From NCBI RefSeq assembly GCF_004962245.1, contig NZ_SUHQ01000008.1, positions 1 through 64,000 on the forward strand: a stretch of DNA of 64,000 nt. The letters are read 5' to 3'. How positions within the stretch are numbered: the first letter of the stretch is position 1; the number at the start of each line of letters is the position of its first letter. A program made the position numbers and the translations under genes. The notes below the pieces were generated by a model. That model worked only from the letters and a program-made list of their open reading frames with translations. It ran no database searches and was not told where the DNA came from. Below are positions 9,375 through 20,802 of this stretch, piece after piece. The stretch is from Mesorhizobium sp. Its GTDB lineage: Bacteria > Pseudomonadota > Alphaproteobacteria > Rhizobiales > Rhizobiaceae.

Positions 9375-12128
9375 ATGAGCATGGAACGCGCCGACATCGC
9401 CTTCGAGGTCAACGGCGCCGCCGTTTCCGTCTGCGTGCCGCCGGTTCGCCGTCTCTCTTCGGTGCTGCGCGACGAATTGCACCTGACCGGCACCAAGATC
9501 GGCTGCGATGCCGGCGACTGCGGCGCCTGCACGGTGCTTGTCGACGGCGAACCCGTCTGCGCCTGCCTCATGTCAGCGGCTTCTGCCGCCGGCACCATGG
9601 TGACCACGGTCGAAGGGCTCGCCAACGGCAGATTATCGGCGCTGCAGGCCTCGTTCCTCGACCACGGCGCGGCGCAATGCGGCATCTGCACGCCCGGCCT
9701 GCTGGTCGCGGCAACAGCACTTCTGGACGCCAGACCCAACCCAACCGAGGCCGAAACCCAGGATGCGCTGGGCGGCGTCCTCTGCCGCTGCACTGGCTAC
9801 CGGAAGATCGTCGCGGCGGTCATGGATGCGTCGCGCCATGTCGATGGCCTCGATTTCCGTTTGCCTCGATCCGGCCGCGCCGTCGGTTCGTCCCCGCTCA
9901 GGCTCGACGGCCTACCGAAGGTCACCGGCGGCGAAAAATTCGGCGGCGATTCCTTCCCAGTCGATGCACTGGGGGTGCTGGTGGTCCGCTCGCCGCACTA
10001 TCACGCCCGTTTCGCCTTTGGCGATCTCGACGCCTGGGTGAAAGCCCATCCCGGCATCGTCGGCGTCTTCACCGCCGCCGACATTCCCGGAAAGAACTGC
10101 TTCGGGGTCATCGCACCTTTTGCCGACCAGCCGGCGCTGGCCGAAGGTTTTTCGCGCTTTCGCGGCGAGGCGGTGGCGCTGGTTGCCGGCGAGCGCGAGG
10201 CCATCCTCGACCTCGACCTTTCGGATTTTCCCGTTCGTTGGACCGAGTTGCCGCATGTCCTGCAACCTTGCGAGGCGCAGGCCGACGGCGCGCAACTGAT
10301 CCACGACAACCGGCCGGCAAACCTGCTCACCACTGGCTTTGTCGAGCGCGGTGACCCGGAGGCCGCTCTTGCCGGGGCTGCCTTCACCGTTTCCGGCGCC
10401 ATCGACACATCCTATGTCGAGCACGCCTATATCGAACCGGAAGCCGGCTATGCCTATATGGATGGCGACACGCTCGTCGTCGTCGCCTGCACGCAGGCGC
10501 CCTACATGGACCGCGACGACGTGGCAAAGGTGCTTGGCCTTGCAGTCGACAAGGTGCGGATCGTGCCGACCGCCACAGGCGGCGGCTTCGGCTCCAAGCT
10601 CGACGTCTCGTTGCAGCCGCTGATCGGTCTGGTCGCGATAAAGACCGGCCGGCCGGCGGCACTCGTCTATACCCGCAATGAATCGATGATATCGACCACC
10701 AAGCGTCATCCCGCCGAGATGAGGGCGACCATCGGCGCCGATGCCGATGGTCTTGTCACCGGCATGGTCTTTGCCGGCGATTTCAACACCGGCGCCTATG
10801 CAAGCTGGGGCCCGACCGTCGCCAACCGTGTGCCGGTACACGCCTCCGGTCCCTATGCGACGCCGAACTATCGCGCCGAGGGTCGCGCCATCCACACCAA
10901 TGGGCCGATCTCCGGCGCCTTCCGCGGTTTCGGCGTGCCGCAGGCGACGATCATGCAGGAAACGCTCTATGACGAGCTGGCCGAAAGGCTTGGGCTGGAT
11001 CGGCTCGATTTTCGCTTGAAGAACTGCCTTCGGAACGGCTCCGAAACGGTTACCGGCCAGAAGCTGGAATCGGGCGTCGGCATCGCTGAGTGCCTCGAAG
11101 CGTTGCGGCCGCATTGGGCGCGTGCGCTTGTCGATGCGGAGGCATTCAATACTGCCAATGAAACCCGGAAACGCGGCGTCGGCGTCGCCTCCTGCTGGTA
11201 TGGTTGCGGCAACACTTCGCTGCCCAATCCGTCAACCATCAAGGTGGGTATTTCTACCTCCGGCGATGTCGTCCTGCATCAGGGTGCCGTCGATATCGGG
11301 CAAGGCTCGAACACGGTCATCGCCCAAATCTGCGCCGACGCGCTCGGCCTGCCGCTCGAAAGCTTCCGGCTGAAGAGCGCCGATACCGCGATCACGCCGG
11401 ACGCCGGCAAGACGTCCGCTTCGCGCCAGACCTTCGTGACCGGCAAGGCCGCCGAAAAGGCCGGCCGCGCCTTGCGCGAAACCATGCTGCGCTTCGCCAA
11501 TGTCTCCGGGAAGGCAGCGATCGCTCTGGATGGCACAGGCCTGGTCATCCGCGAGGGCGAAGCGACACGGCATATCGATTTGTCCACGCTGAAGGCCGAT
11601 GCCGACGGCTTCGTCTTTCGCGCCGAGGAAAGCTACGATCCGCCGACGCAGCCGCTCGACGCCAAGGGCCAGGGCAAGCCCTATGCGGTCTATGGCTACG
11701 GCGCGCAGATCGCCGAACTGGAGGTCGACCTCAAGCTCGGCACAGTGAAGCTGATCAAGATCACCGCAGCACACGATGTCGGCAGGGCGATCAATCCTCT
11801 GCTCGCCGAAGGCCAGATCGAGGGCGGCATCGCGCAAGGCATCGGCATGGCGCTGATGGAGGAGTACATCCCCGGCCGCACCGAGAATCTGCACGATTAC
11901 CTGATCCCGACCATCGGCGACGTGCCGCCGATCGAGACCATCCTGATCGAAGTTTCGGATCCGGAAGGACCTTTTGGCGCCAAGGGTCTGGGCGAGCACG
12001 TGCTGATTCCGACGGCGCCTGCGATCCTCAATGCCATCCGTCATGCCACCGGCGTCCTGGTCACCAAAATTCCGGCGACCCCGGCGCGCATTCGCGCTGC
12101 GATACGCGACAAGGAGGCACGCCGATGA
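9312..12128 (+). CDS. Fused [2Fe-2S] / molybdopterin-binding catalytic subunit, xanthine dehydrogenase family
   Basis: A 938-residue fusion of two proteins that are often separate. Residues about 25-180 are the CoxS/XdhA-like iron-sulfur domain with a plant-ferredoxin cluster (GCDAGDCGACTV) and an all-helical second cluster (CGICTPG and CRCTGY). The remainder is the large Mo-binding domain, beginning SPLRLDGLPKVTGG and including GAFRGFGVPQ and the C-terminal GAKGLGEHVL, which carries the catalytic glutamate environment. The enzyme hydroxylates an aldehyde or N-heterocycle using water. The substrate cannot be read from sequence; pncA and the downstream 6-hydroxynicotinate-reductase homologue suggest nicotinate or a relative. 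The first 21 codons are a tandem repeat, so the functional start could also be ATG 9375. Confidence 0.9.
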   Translation: MSKAQPGMSKAQPGIIGAQPDMSMERADIAFEVNGAAVSVCVPPVRRLSSVLRDELHLTGTKIGCDAGDCGACTVLVDGEPVCACLMSAASAAGTMVTTVEGLANGRLSALQASFLDHGAAQCGICTPGLLVAATALLDARPNPTEAETQDALGGVLCRCTGYRKIVAAVMDASRHVDGLDFRLPRSGRAVGSSPLRLDGLPKVTGGEKFGGDSFPVDALGVLVVRSPHYHARFAFGDLDAWVKAHPGIVGVFTAADIPGKNCFGVIAPFADQPALAEGFSRFRGEAVALVAGEREAILDLDLSDFPVRWTELPHVLQPCEAQADGAQLIHDNRPANLLTTGFVERGDPEAALAGAAFTVSGAIDTSYVEHAYIEPEAGYAYMDGDTLVVVACTQAPYMDRDDVAKVLGLAVDKVRIVPTATGGGFGSKLDVSLQPLIGLVAIKTGRPAALVYTRNESMISTTKRHPAEMRATIGADADGLVTGMVFAGDFNTGAYASWGPTVANRVPVHASGPYATPNYRAEGRAIHTNGPISGAFRGFGVPQATIMQETLYDELAERLGLDRLDFRLKNCLRNGSETVTGQKLESGVGIAECLEALRPHWARALVDAEAFNTANETRKRGVGVASCWYGCGNTSLPNPSTIKVGISTSGDVVLHQGAVDIGQGSNTVIAQICADALGLPLESFRLKSADTAITPDAGKTSASRQTFVTGKAAEKAGRALRETMLRFANVSGKAAIALDGTGLVIREGEATRHIDLSTLKADADGFVFRAEESYDPPTQPLDAKGQGKPYAVYGYGAQIAELEVDLKLGTVKLIKITAAHDVGRAINPLLAEGQIEGGIAQGIGMALMEEYIPGRTENLHDYLIPTIGDVPPIETILIEVSDPEGPFGAKGLGEHVLIPTAPAILNAIRHATGVLVTKIPATPARIRAAIRDKEARR

Positions 12129-13666
12129 GTGAGCTTGCCGAACGTTTCGAGACGCATGATCCCGGCGAGAAGCAGGTGGCGGAAAAGATCCGCTGCGATG
12201 CCTGCCCGGTCATGTGTTACATCGCCGATGGCCGCACCGGCGCCTGTGATCGCTATGGCAATGTCGGCGGCAGGATCGTGCGGATGGATCCGCTGACCAT
12301 CCTCGACCACGCGGCCGAAACCGGCGCTGCGGTCGTTCCCTTTGTCGCCGAAGGCGAGGCCTGGGACGGCGAACTGGTCAATACCGGCCGCCGCTTCGTC
12401 ACCGCGATCGGCGCCGGCACCACCTATCCCGACTACAAGCCGGCACCTTTCATCGTCAGCCAGAAGGTCGAAGGCGTCGATCTCGTCACCGTGGTCACCG
12501 AGGGCATCTTCTCCTATTGCGGCGTCAAGGTGAAGATCGACACCGATCGCCACCTTGGTCCCGAGACTGCCATAGTCCGCGCAGCGGGCGAGGCGATCGG
12601 CCATGTCACGACAGGCGAATACGGCTCGCAGATGCTGTCGCTCGGCGGCGTGCATCATCTGACCGGCGGCTCGAAGTCGGAAGGCCGCGCCACCTGCGAT
12701 GCGCTGCTTAATCTGTGCAACCGCAAGCCGGTCGAACTCACCATCGACGGCGGTGCTGTGGTGATCGTCGAAGCCGGCAAGCCGCCGGTTATCGACGGCA
12801 AGCTCGAACACCGCATGCGCGTCGGCTGCGGCTCGGCCACCATCGGCATGTTCGCCACCCAGTGGCGCGGCCTGGTCGACGAGGTGGTGGTGGTCGACGA
12901 CCACATCACCGGCGTCGTCTCCGAGCATCAGGCAGGCAAGGTGCTGGGCTGGCAGGACACCGGGATCAAGATCATCGGCCGCCGCTCGACGCCGGGCCGG
13001 TATTTCAAGGTGTCCGAGCCCGGCCTCGGCTGGGGCGGCACCAGCATTTCCGACCCGCTGTCGATCCTTGGCGAATGGAACGCGAAGAAGGGCGCGCGGC
13101 CGGGCTTGTCGCTGCTGATGGTCTCGACCACCGGCGAGCAGTTCGCCTATTACGAGCTCGACGACGAGTTGAAGCCGGTGCAGAAGCCGTTCCCGGAGCG
13201 GCTGCAGAAATCCGTCGGTCTGATCGAGGACAATTGCGAGCCGGCGCTGTGCACCGTGCTGTTTGTCGGCGGTGCCGGCGGCTCGCTTCGCGCCGGCGTC
13301 ACCGAGAACCCGGTCAATCTGACCCGCTCGGTGCAGGGCCTGACGACTTATGTCACGGTCGGCGGCGCGCCGGTCTATGTCTGGCCGGGCGGCGGCATCA
13401 CGCTGATGGTCGACGTCACCCGCGTGCCGGAAAACGCCTTCGGTTATGTGCCGACGCCGGCGCTGGTGGCGCCGATCGAGTTCACGCTGCGCTGCGACGA
13501 CTATGTCAGGCTCGGTGGCTACGAGGCCGAGATCCGCAGCGTCGAGGATATCCTTGCCAGAGGTGGAGAGTACCTCAATCCGCGTCATGGCACGGGCGCG
13601 CCAGCCAGCAATCCGTGGCCGCCGCTGGCGCAGTTGCGGCGCGCAGCGGGCAATGGGGTCGGGTGA
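12125..13666 (+). CDS. 6-hydroxynicotinate reductase-like iron-sulfur protein
   Basis: A 513-residue protein of the family annotated 6-hydroxynicotinate reductase, the enzyme that reduces 6-hydroxynicotinate to 1,4,5,6-tetrahydro-6-oxonicotinate in Eubacterium barkeri. Four N-terminal cysteines (Cys24, Cys27, Cys31, Cys41; RCDACPVMCY then GACDRYGN) look like an Fe-S cluster site. The middle contains SKSEGRATCDALL (Thr190) and GCGSATIGMF (Thr239), which faintly resemble SGAT flavinylation motifs. The ATG at 12125 overlaps the Mo-subunit stop (ATGA). Followed without a gap by UPF0280 and PF06684 genes, it is probably the ring-reducing step of the pathway. The substrate identity is inferred from family and context. 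Confidence 0.82.
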   Translation: MSELAERFETHDPGEKQVAEKIRCDACPVMCYIADGRTGACDRYGNVGGRIVRMDPLTILDHAAETGAAVVPFVAEGEAWDGELVNTGRRFVTAIGAGTTYPDYKPAPFIVSQKVEGVDLVTVVTEGIFSYCGVKVKIDTDRHLGPETAIVRAAGEAIGHVTTGEYGSQMLSLGGVHHLTGGSKSEGRATCDALLNLCNRKPVELTIDGGAVVIVEAGKPPVIDGKLEHRMRVGCGSATIGMFATQWRGLVDEVVVVDDHITGVVSEHQAGKVLGWQDTGIKIIGRRSTPGRYFKVSEPGLGWGGTSISDPLSILGEWNAKKGARPGLSLLMVSTTGEQFAYYELDDELKPVQKPFPERLQKSVGLIEDNCEPALCTVLFVGGAGGSLRAGVTENPVNLTRSVQGLTTYVTVGGAPVYVWPGGGITLMVDVTRVPENAFGYVPTPALVAPIEFTLRCDDYVRLGGYEAEIRSVEDILARGGEYLNPRHGTGAPASNPWPPLAQLRRAAGNGVG

Positions 13667-14547
13667 TGAATGGCCCGCAGGCGCATTGGCTTGAGGACGG
13701 CCGGCGGCTGCATCTCAATCATGGCCCGATCGACCTGATCATCGTGGCATTCGGCGATGCGAGCGAATGTCGCGCCGCCTATGGCCAGGCGGTGGCGCGG
13801 TTTCAGACAATCCTGCCCGAACTCGTCGACGAACTCGTCGAGCTGCGCCGTCCGGCTTCGTCACAGCCGCGCGTTTTCGCTGGGCCGACGGCGCGCCGCA
13901 TGGAAGCAGCGGTTGTTCCGCTAGCGAAACAATTTATCACACCGATGGCTGCCGTTGCCGGTTCAGTGGCCGACGAAATGCTTGGCGCGCTGCTGGCCGG
14001 GCGCCGGCTCGATCGCGCCTATGTCAACAATGGCGGCGACAGTGCGATCCATCTCGGCGACGGCCAGTCCCTCACCCTCGCCATTGCCGGGACGGGCCAT
14101 GGATTGGCGGATCGTATCGTGATCCGCGCTAGGGATGGGATTGGCGGGGTCGCGACAAGCGGCTGGCGCGGCCGTTCCTTTTCGCTAGGCATCGCCGACG
14201 CCGTCACCGTGCTGGCGCGGACAGGAGCGGAGGCCGATGCTGCCGCGACCCTGATCGCCAACGCCGTCGACCTGCCCGGTCACCCTGCCATCGAGCGCGT
14301 GCCGGCGCGTGATCTGGCGCCCGACAGCGACCTTGGCGATCGCCTGGTCATCCAAGGCGTCGGCCCGCTTTCATCAGGCGAAATAGCTGCCGCGCTGGAC
14401 AGCGGGCTCGCCGTCGCCGAAGATTTTCGCCGACAGGGCCTGATTGCCGCCTCAGCGCTTTTCCTTGCCGGTCAGGCACGGATCGTCGGTCCCATGGCGC
14501 TCGCTGCGCCCAATGAGAAATCAAGGAAGGAAGTTGCCCATGCCTGA
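13666..14547 (+). CDS. UPF0280 family protein (ApbE-like fold)
   Basis: A 293-residue cytoplasmic protein recognised as UPF0280, an uncharacterised family placed in the ApbE-like superfamily (ApbE is a flavin transferase). Visible motifs include RRLHLNHGPIDLI near the N terminus, PMAAVAGSVADEML near residue 90, NNGGDSAIHL near residue 123 and GWRGRSFSLGIADAVTVLA near residue 170. The AGS-AD and NNGGD blocks are reminiscent of ApbE nucleotide-binding segments. The ATG at 13666 overlaps the reductase stop by one base (TGATG). The position, locked between the reductase and PF06684 genes, implies a step or maturation role in the same pathway. Function unknown; see the findings for a flavinylation hypothesis. 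Confidence 0.8.
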   Translation: MNGPQAHWLEDGRRLHLNHGPIDLIIVAFGDASECRAAYGQAVARFQTILPELVDELVELRRPASSQPRVFAGPTARRMEAAVVPLAKQFITPMAAVAGSVADEMLGALLAGRRLDRAYVNNGGDSAIHLGDGQSLTLAIAGTGHGLADRIVIRARDGIGGVATSGWRGRSFSLGIADAVTVLARTGAEADAAATLIANAVDLPGHPAIERVPARDLAPDSDLGDRLVIQGVGPLSSGEIAAALDSGLAVAEDFRRQGLIAASALFLAGQARIVGPMALAAPNEKSRKEVAHA

Positions 14548-15124
14548 GTTTGCGATCCGCAAGATTGCGGTGCTGAGCGAAGAGATCTTTCACGATGGCG
14601 GGCCGGTCGCAAAGGTGCCGCGCCGCCGCGCTGCCGCCATGGCAGTGGTGAACAACCCGTTTGCCGGCCGTTACGTGGAAGAGCTGCAGGGCGCCATGGA
14701 TGACCTGAAGCCGCTCGGCCTACTGCTCTCCGACAAACTCATCGCGGCGTTGGGCGGCGACGTGAAACAGATCGACGGCTACGGCAAGGGTGCCATCGTC
14801 GGTATCGCCGGCGAGCTGGAGCATGGCGCGCTGTGGCATGTGCCTGGCGGCTACGCCATGCGCGAGCGGCTCGGCGACGCCAAGGCGATCGTGCCGTCAG
14901 CAAAGAAGGTCGGCGCCTTCGGCTCGCGGCTCGACGTGCCGCTCGGCCATATCAACGCTGCCTATGTACGCAGTCATTTCGATGCGATGGAGATCGGCAT
15001 CAGCGATGGGCCTCGTCCCGACGAGATCCTGTTCTGCCTCGCCATGACTTGCGGCCCGCGCGTCCACGACCGCATGGGTGGCCTCGCGGCGAAAGACATC
15101 AAGGCTTGGGACGGGCTGCGGTGA
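14540..15124 (+). CDS. 'Amino acid synthesis' family protein (PF06684)
   Basis: A 194-residue protein recognised from its opening (FAIRKIAVLSEEIFHDGG) and interior blocks (NPFAGRYVEELQ, GKGAIVGIAGELEHGALWH, CGPRVHDRMGG) as the PF06684 family, whose name is historical; no reaction is established to my knowledge. It overlaps UPF0280 by eight bases and the MarR gene by four (GTGA), so it is part of the same transcript. After hydroxylation and ring reduction, a pathway of this type needs a lactam-opening hydrolase; this protein or UPF0280 could supply it (inference only). Confidence 0.8.
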   Translation: MPEFAIRKIAVLSEEIFHDGGPVAKVPRRRAAAMAVVNNPFAGRYVEELQGAMDDLKPLGLLLSDKLIAALGGDVKQIDGYGKGAIVGIAGELEHGALWHVPGGYAMRERLGDAKAIVPSAKKVGAFGSRLDVPLGHINAAYVRSHFDAMEIGISDGPRPDEILFCLAMTCGPRVHDRMGGLAAKDIKAWDGLR

Positions 15125-15582
15125 GCGGCGAGGACAATCTGCTCAAGCTCGTCGAGGCTGAGGAGGCTGACGAAAACGATTACCGCTTGCAGGAGCAAGT
15201 CGGCTTCATCCTGCGCAAGGCGCATCAGCGCCATGTCTCTATCTTCGCCGCGCACATCGCCGATCTGACGCCGCCGCAATTCGCCGCCCTGGCTAAATTG
15301 CACGACGTCGGCGAGACCTCGCAGAACCAGCTTGGCAGCCTGATCGCCATGGACGCGGCCACGGTGAAAGGTGTCATAGACCGCCTGAAGGCACGCGGCC
15401 TGGTCGAGCTTTCCAAGCATGAGGTCGACAAAAGGCGCCTGCTGGTCAATCTGACCGCCAAGGGCCGCGATGCCATCGCGCGACTGATCCCGATCGCCCG
15501 CGACATCACGGAGGAAACGCTCGCGCCGCTGTCCGCCAAGGAGGTCGCCACCTTCATGAGGCTTTTGGCCAAGCTGACGTGA
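15121..15582 (+). CDS. MarR family transcriptional regulator
   Basis: A 153-residue dimeric winged-helix regulator, normal length for MarR. The recognition region is ETSQNQLGSLIAMDAATVKGVIDRLKARGLV (residues about 64-94), followed by the wing sequence SKHEVDKRRLLVNLT. GTG at 15121 overlaps the stop of the PF06684 gene, so the regulator is made with the enzymes it probably controls. The likely target is the palindrome at 8374-8389 over the operon promoter, with a pathway intermediate as inducer (inference). Confidence 0.88.
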   Translation: MSGEDNLLKLVEAEEADENDYRLQEQVGFILRKAHQRHVSIFAAHIADLTPPQFAALAKLHDVGETSQNQLGSLIAMDAATVKGVIDRLKARGLVELSKHEVDKRRLLVNLTAKGRDAIARLIPIARDITEETLAPLSAKEVATFMRLLAKLT

Positions 15583-15618
15583 GTGCTGCCGCTTGCTTGT
15601 CGAAGCTTGAATTTTTCT

Positions 15619-15647
15619 CCCTGCCGGGCGATGTCCGCCCGGCAGGG
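15619..15647. terminator. Strong hairpin between convergent operons
   Basis: A perfect 11-bp GC-rich stem (CCCTGCCGGGC at 15619-15629 with GCCCGGCAGGG at 15637-15647) lies between the MarR stop at 15582 and the sugar-binding-protein stop at 15658. The position and strength suggest a bidirectional terminator, though a clear T-run is missing on both sides. Confidence 0.65.
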
Positions 15648-15657
15648 AAGTTTCAAC

Positions 15658-16622
15658 TCAGAGCCCGTTGTCCTTCAGGATCTGAGCGGAATTTTCCTTG
15701 GTGATCCTCTCCGTCGGCAAAGTGATGGTCTTTTCGACCTGCTCGCCGTTCAGGAACTTGATTGCCTGCCGCAGCCCTTCGGCGCCCGGCGTCACATAGG
15801 TGAAGGTTGCCGTCAGCTCGCCATTGTTGACCAGCGTCACGCCTTCGTTGGGCAGACCGTCGATGCCGATGAACTTGATGTCCTTCTCGCGTCCGACATC
15901 CTTGGCGGCAAGATAGGCGCCGTAGGCCATCGGGTCGTTGTGACCATAGACGAGATCGATCTTCTCGTTGTTGCGCAGGGCCGTGGCCATGATGTTGTAG
16001 GCCTGGTCCTGTTTCCAGTCGCCCGACTGCTGGTCGAGCAGGTATTTGATGCCCGGCTCCTTGTCGGTGAATTCATGGAAGCCGTCATGGCGGTCATGTG
16101 CCGGCTGGGTGCCCATGCCGCCCCAGATCTCGACGACATTGCCGGCGGCCTTGCCCTTGCCGCCGAGCAGCTCGACGGCATATTCACCGGCAGCTCGGCC
16201 GATCAGCTTGTTGTCACCGCCGACGAACTGCGTATAGTCCTTGGTTTCGATATTGCGGTCGAGCACGAAGACCGGGATCTTGGCATCGATCGCCTGCTGC
16301 ACGACGCCCGTCAAGCCGGCTGATTCCTTCGGTGACACCAGCAGCGCGTCGACCTCCTGGCGGATCAGGTTCTCGACATCGGCGACCTGCTTTTCGGTCT
16401 TGTCCTCGCCGTCGGTGACGATCAGCTCGACTTCCGGATGCTTGGCGGCCTCCGCCAGGATGTCCTTGTTGAACTGGGCGCGCCACGGCTCGATGGTCGT
16501 CACCTGCGAGAAGCCGATCTTCCACTTCTTGTCCTGCGCATAGGCATTGCCGCTAGTCAAAAGGGCGGTCGTGGTCAGCAGTGCCGCGCTGACAGCGGCA
16601 AGCTTCAACATGTCACGTCGTT

Positions 16623-16626
<4 letters not shown>
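15658..16626 (-). CDS. Sugar ABC transporter substrate-binding protein, ribose (RbsB) type
   Basis: A 322-residue periplasmic protein with a cleavable signal peptide (KRRDMLKLAAVSAALL, cleavage probably after SGNAYA). The mature sequence has Peripla_BP_4 features: KWKIGFSQ at its start, PWRAQFNKDI, VDALLVSPKE and VYGHNDPMAYGAYLAA. This is the ligand-capture subunit of the system encoded upstream on the same strand, overlapping the permease gene by four bases. No sugar-catabolic gene lies next to it, so the sugar is unknown. Confidence 0.9.
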
Positions 16627-19525
<2,899 letters not shown>

Positions 19526-19575
19526 GACAAGGACAGCCTCCCTCCGTCGTCGTCGAACGTCCTAAACGCTAATCT

Positions 19576-19583
19576 AAACGTTT
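19576..19583. promoter_or_regulatory. LacI-type operator upstream of the sugar ABC operon
   Basis: The core palindrome AAACGTTT at 19576-19583 (context TCTAAACGTTTCGAACG) lies about 50 bases upstream of the ATPase start. It shares its core with the palindrome next to the lacI-type gene, consistent with one regulator binding both. Confidence 0.6.
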
Positions 19584-19681
19584 CGAACGTGTCAAGCCGC
19601 TATCTGATGAGGCGGGATTGATGCATTTCAATTCTTGCGCAAAACTGCGAGATTCCGTAGGTATTGCAGCCAGAGGGCGGT

Positions 19682-19691
19682 GAAACGTTTC
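19682..19691. promoter_or_regulatory. LacI-type operator at the start of the regulator gene
   Basis: A perfect palindrome, GAAACGTTTC, at 19682-19691 lies only four bases from the assigned start of the LacI-family gene. This suggests autoregulation, and also that the annotated start may be slightly upstream of the true one. Confidence 0.65.
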
Positions 19692-19695
19692 GAAA

Positions 19696-20775
19696 ATGAT
19701 GGCGCCAGGGCGAAAAAAGCAGCGAAAGTCCACGGCCCCGACCATGCTGCACGTGGCTGAAGCGGCGCGTGTTTCGGTCGCTACCGTCTCGGCGCTGATC
19801 AACGGCACCGCGACCGTCAGTCCCGAGCTCAGCCAGCGCATCGAACAGGCGATCCGCGACATCGGGTACAAGCGCAACGCGATCGCCCGCAGCCTGAAGA
19901 TGGGCACGACCCGCACCATCGGGCTTACCGTTCCCCACATCACCAATCCGTTCTTCACGGATGTCGTTTCGGTCATCCAGCAGGCATTCGACCGCGCCGG
20001 ATATGCGGTCATGCTGTGCTGCACGGACGAGGACCTGAACACGCAGGACGACCAGATCAGGCTGCTGCTCGACCGGATGGTCGACGGATTGATCGTCGCG
20101 CGCGTCGGCGACGGCGCGATACTGAAAGGGATTGTCGAAGACGCCAACGTGCCGGTGGTGCTGCTCGACCGCGTTTGCGAAGGCGTCGATACCGACACCG
20201 TCGTTCTCGACAACCAGCGCGCGGTGTTCGACGCCGTCACCTATCTGATCGATCTCGGCCACCGGCGGATCGGTTATATCTCCGGATCGTTCGACATTTC
20301 GCCCATGCATGACCGCATGGCGGGATATCGCGAGGCGCTCCAGGCTGCCGGCCTGCCGATCGAGAGCGAGCTTGTCCGCTTCGGCAATTTCCACGAAGTC
20401 GACGGTTACAACGCAACGATGCAGTTGCTTTCGCTGCATGACCGCCCAAGTGCCATCTTCTCGGCCAACAACCCGATGGTGATCGGCACCATGAAGGCAA
20501 TCCGCGATATCGGGCTGTCCTGCCCGGAGGATATTTCGGTCGCCTGCTTCGACGATTTTCCGTGGTCGGACGTGTTCCAGCCGCAACTGACCACTGTTGC
20601 ACAACCGGTCAAGGCGATCGGCGAGCAGGCAGCCAATCTCCTGCTCGACCGGCTCTCCGGAAACAGGGACGCGCCGCCGCGCAAGCTGGCGCTCAAGGGG
20701 CGCCTGATGATCCGCAATTCTTGCCGGCCAATTGGGGCGCCCTTGGGGGCGGTCGCACAAAGCGTCAGCGCGTAA
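19696..20775 (+). CDS. LacI family transcriptional regulator
   Basis: A 359-residue repressor with an N-terminal LacI helix-turn-helix (LHVAEAARVSVATVSALING, residues 17-36), hinge YKRNAIARSLKMG and a periplasmic-binding-protein-like effector domain (TIGLTVPHITNPFF, VVLLDRVCEG, ACFDDFPWSDV). No clear ribosome site precedes ATG 19696; ATG 19744 (MLHVAE) is an alternative that removes a basic leader. It is divergent from the ribose-type ABC operon, and AAACGTTT-core palindromes flank both genes, so it most likely controls the transporter in response to its sugar. Confidence 0.9.
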   Translation: MMAPGRKKQRKSTAPTMLHVAEAARVSVATVSALINGTATVSPELSQRIEQAIRDIGYKRNAIARSLKMGTTRTIGLTVPHITNPFFTDVVSVIQQAFDRAGYAVMLCCTDEDLNTQDDQIRLLLDRMVDGLIVARVGDGAILKGIVEDANVPVVLLDRVCEGVDTDTVVLDNQRAVFDAVTYLIDLGHRRIGYISGSFDISPMHDRMAGYREALQAAGLPIESELVRFGNFHEVDGYNATMQLLSLHDRPSAIFSANNPMVIGTMKAIRDIGLSCPEDISVACFDDFPWSDVFQPQLTTVAQPVKAIGEQAANLLLDRLSGNRDAPPRKLALKGRLMIRNSCRPIGAPLGAVAQSVSA

Positions 20776-20802
20776 CGCGCCTTCGCAGTTTCGGAAAGAA
20801 CA

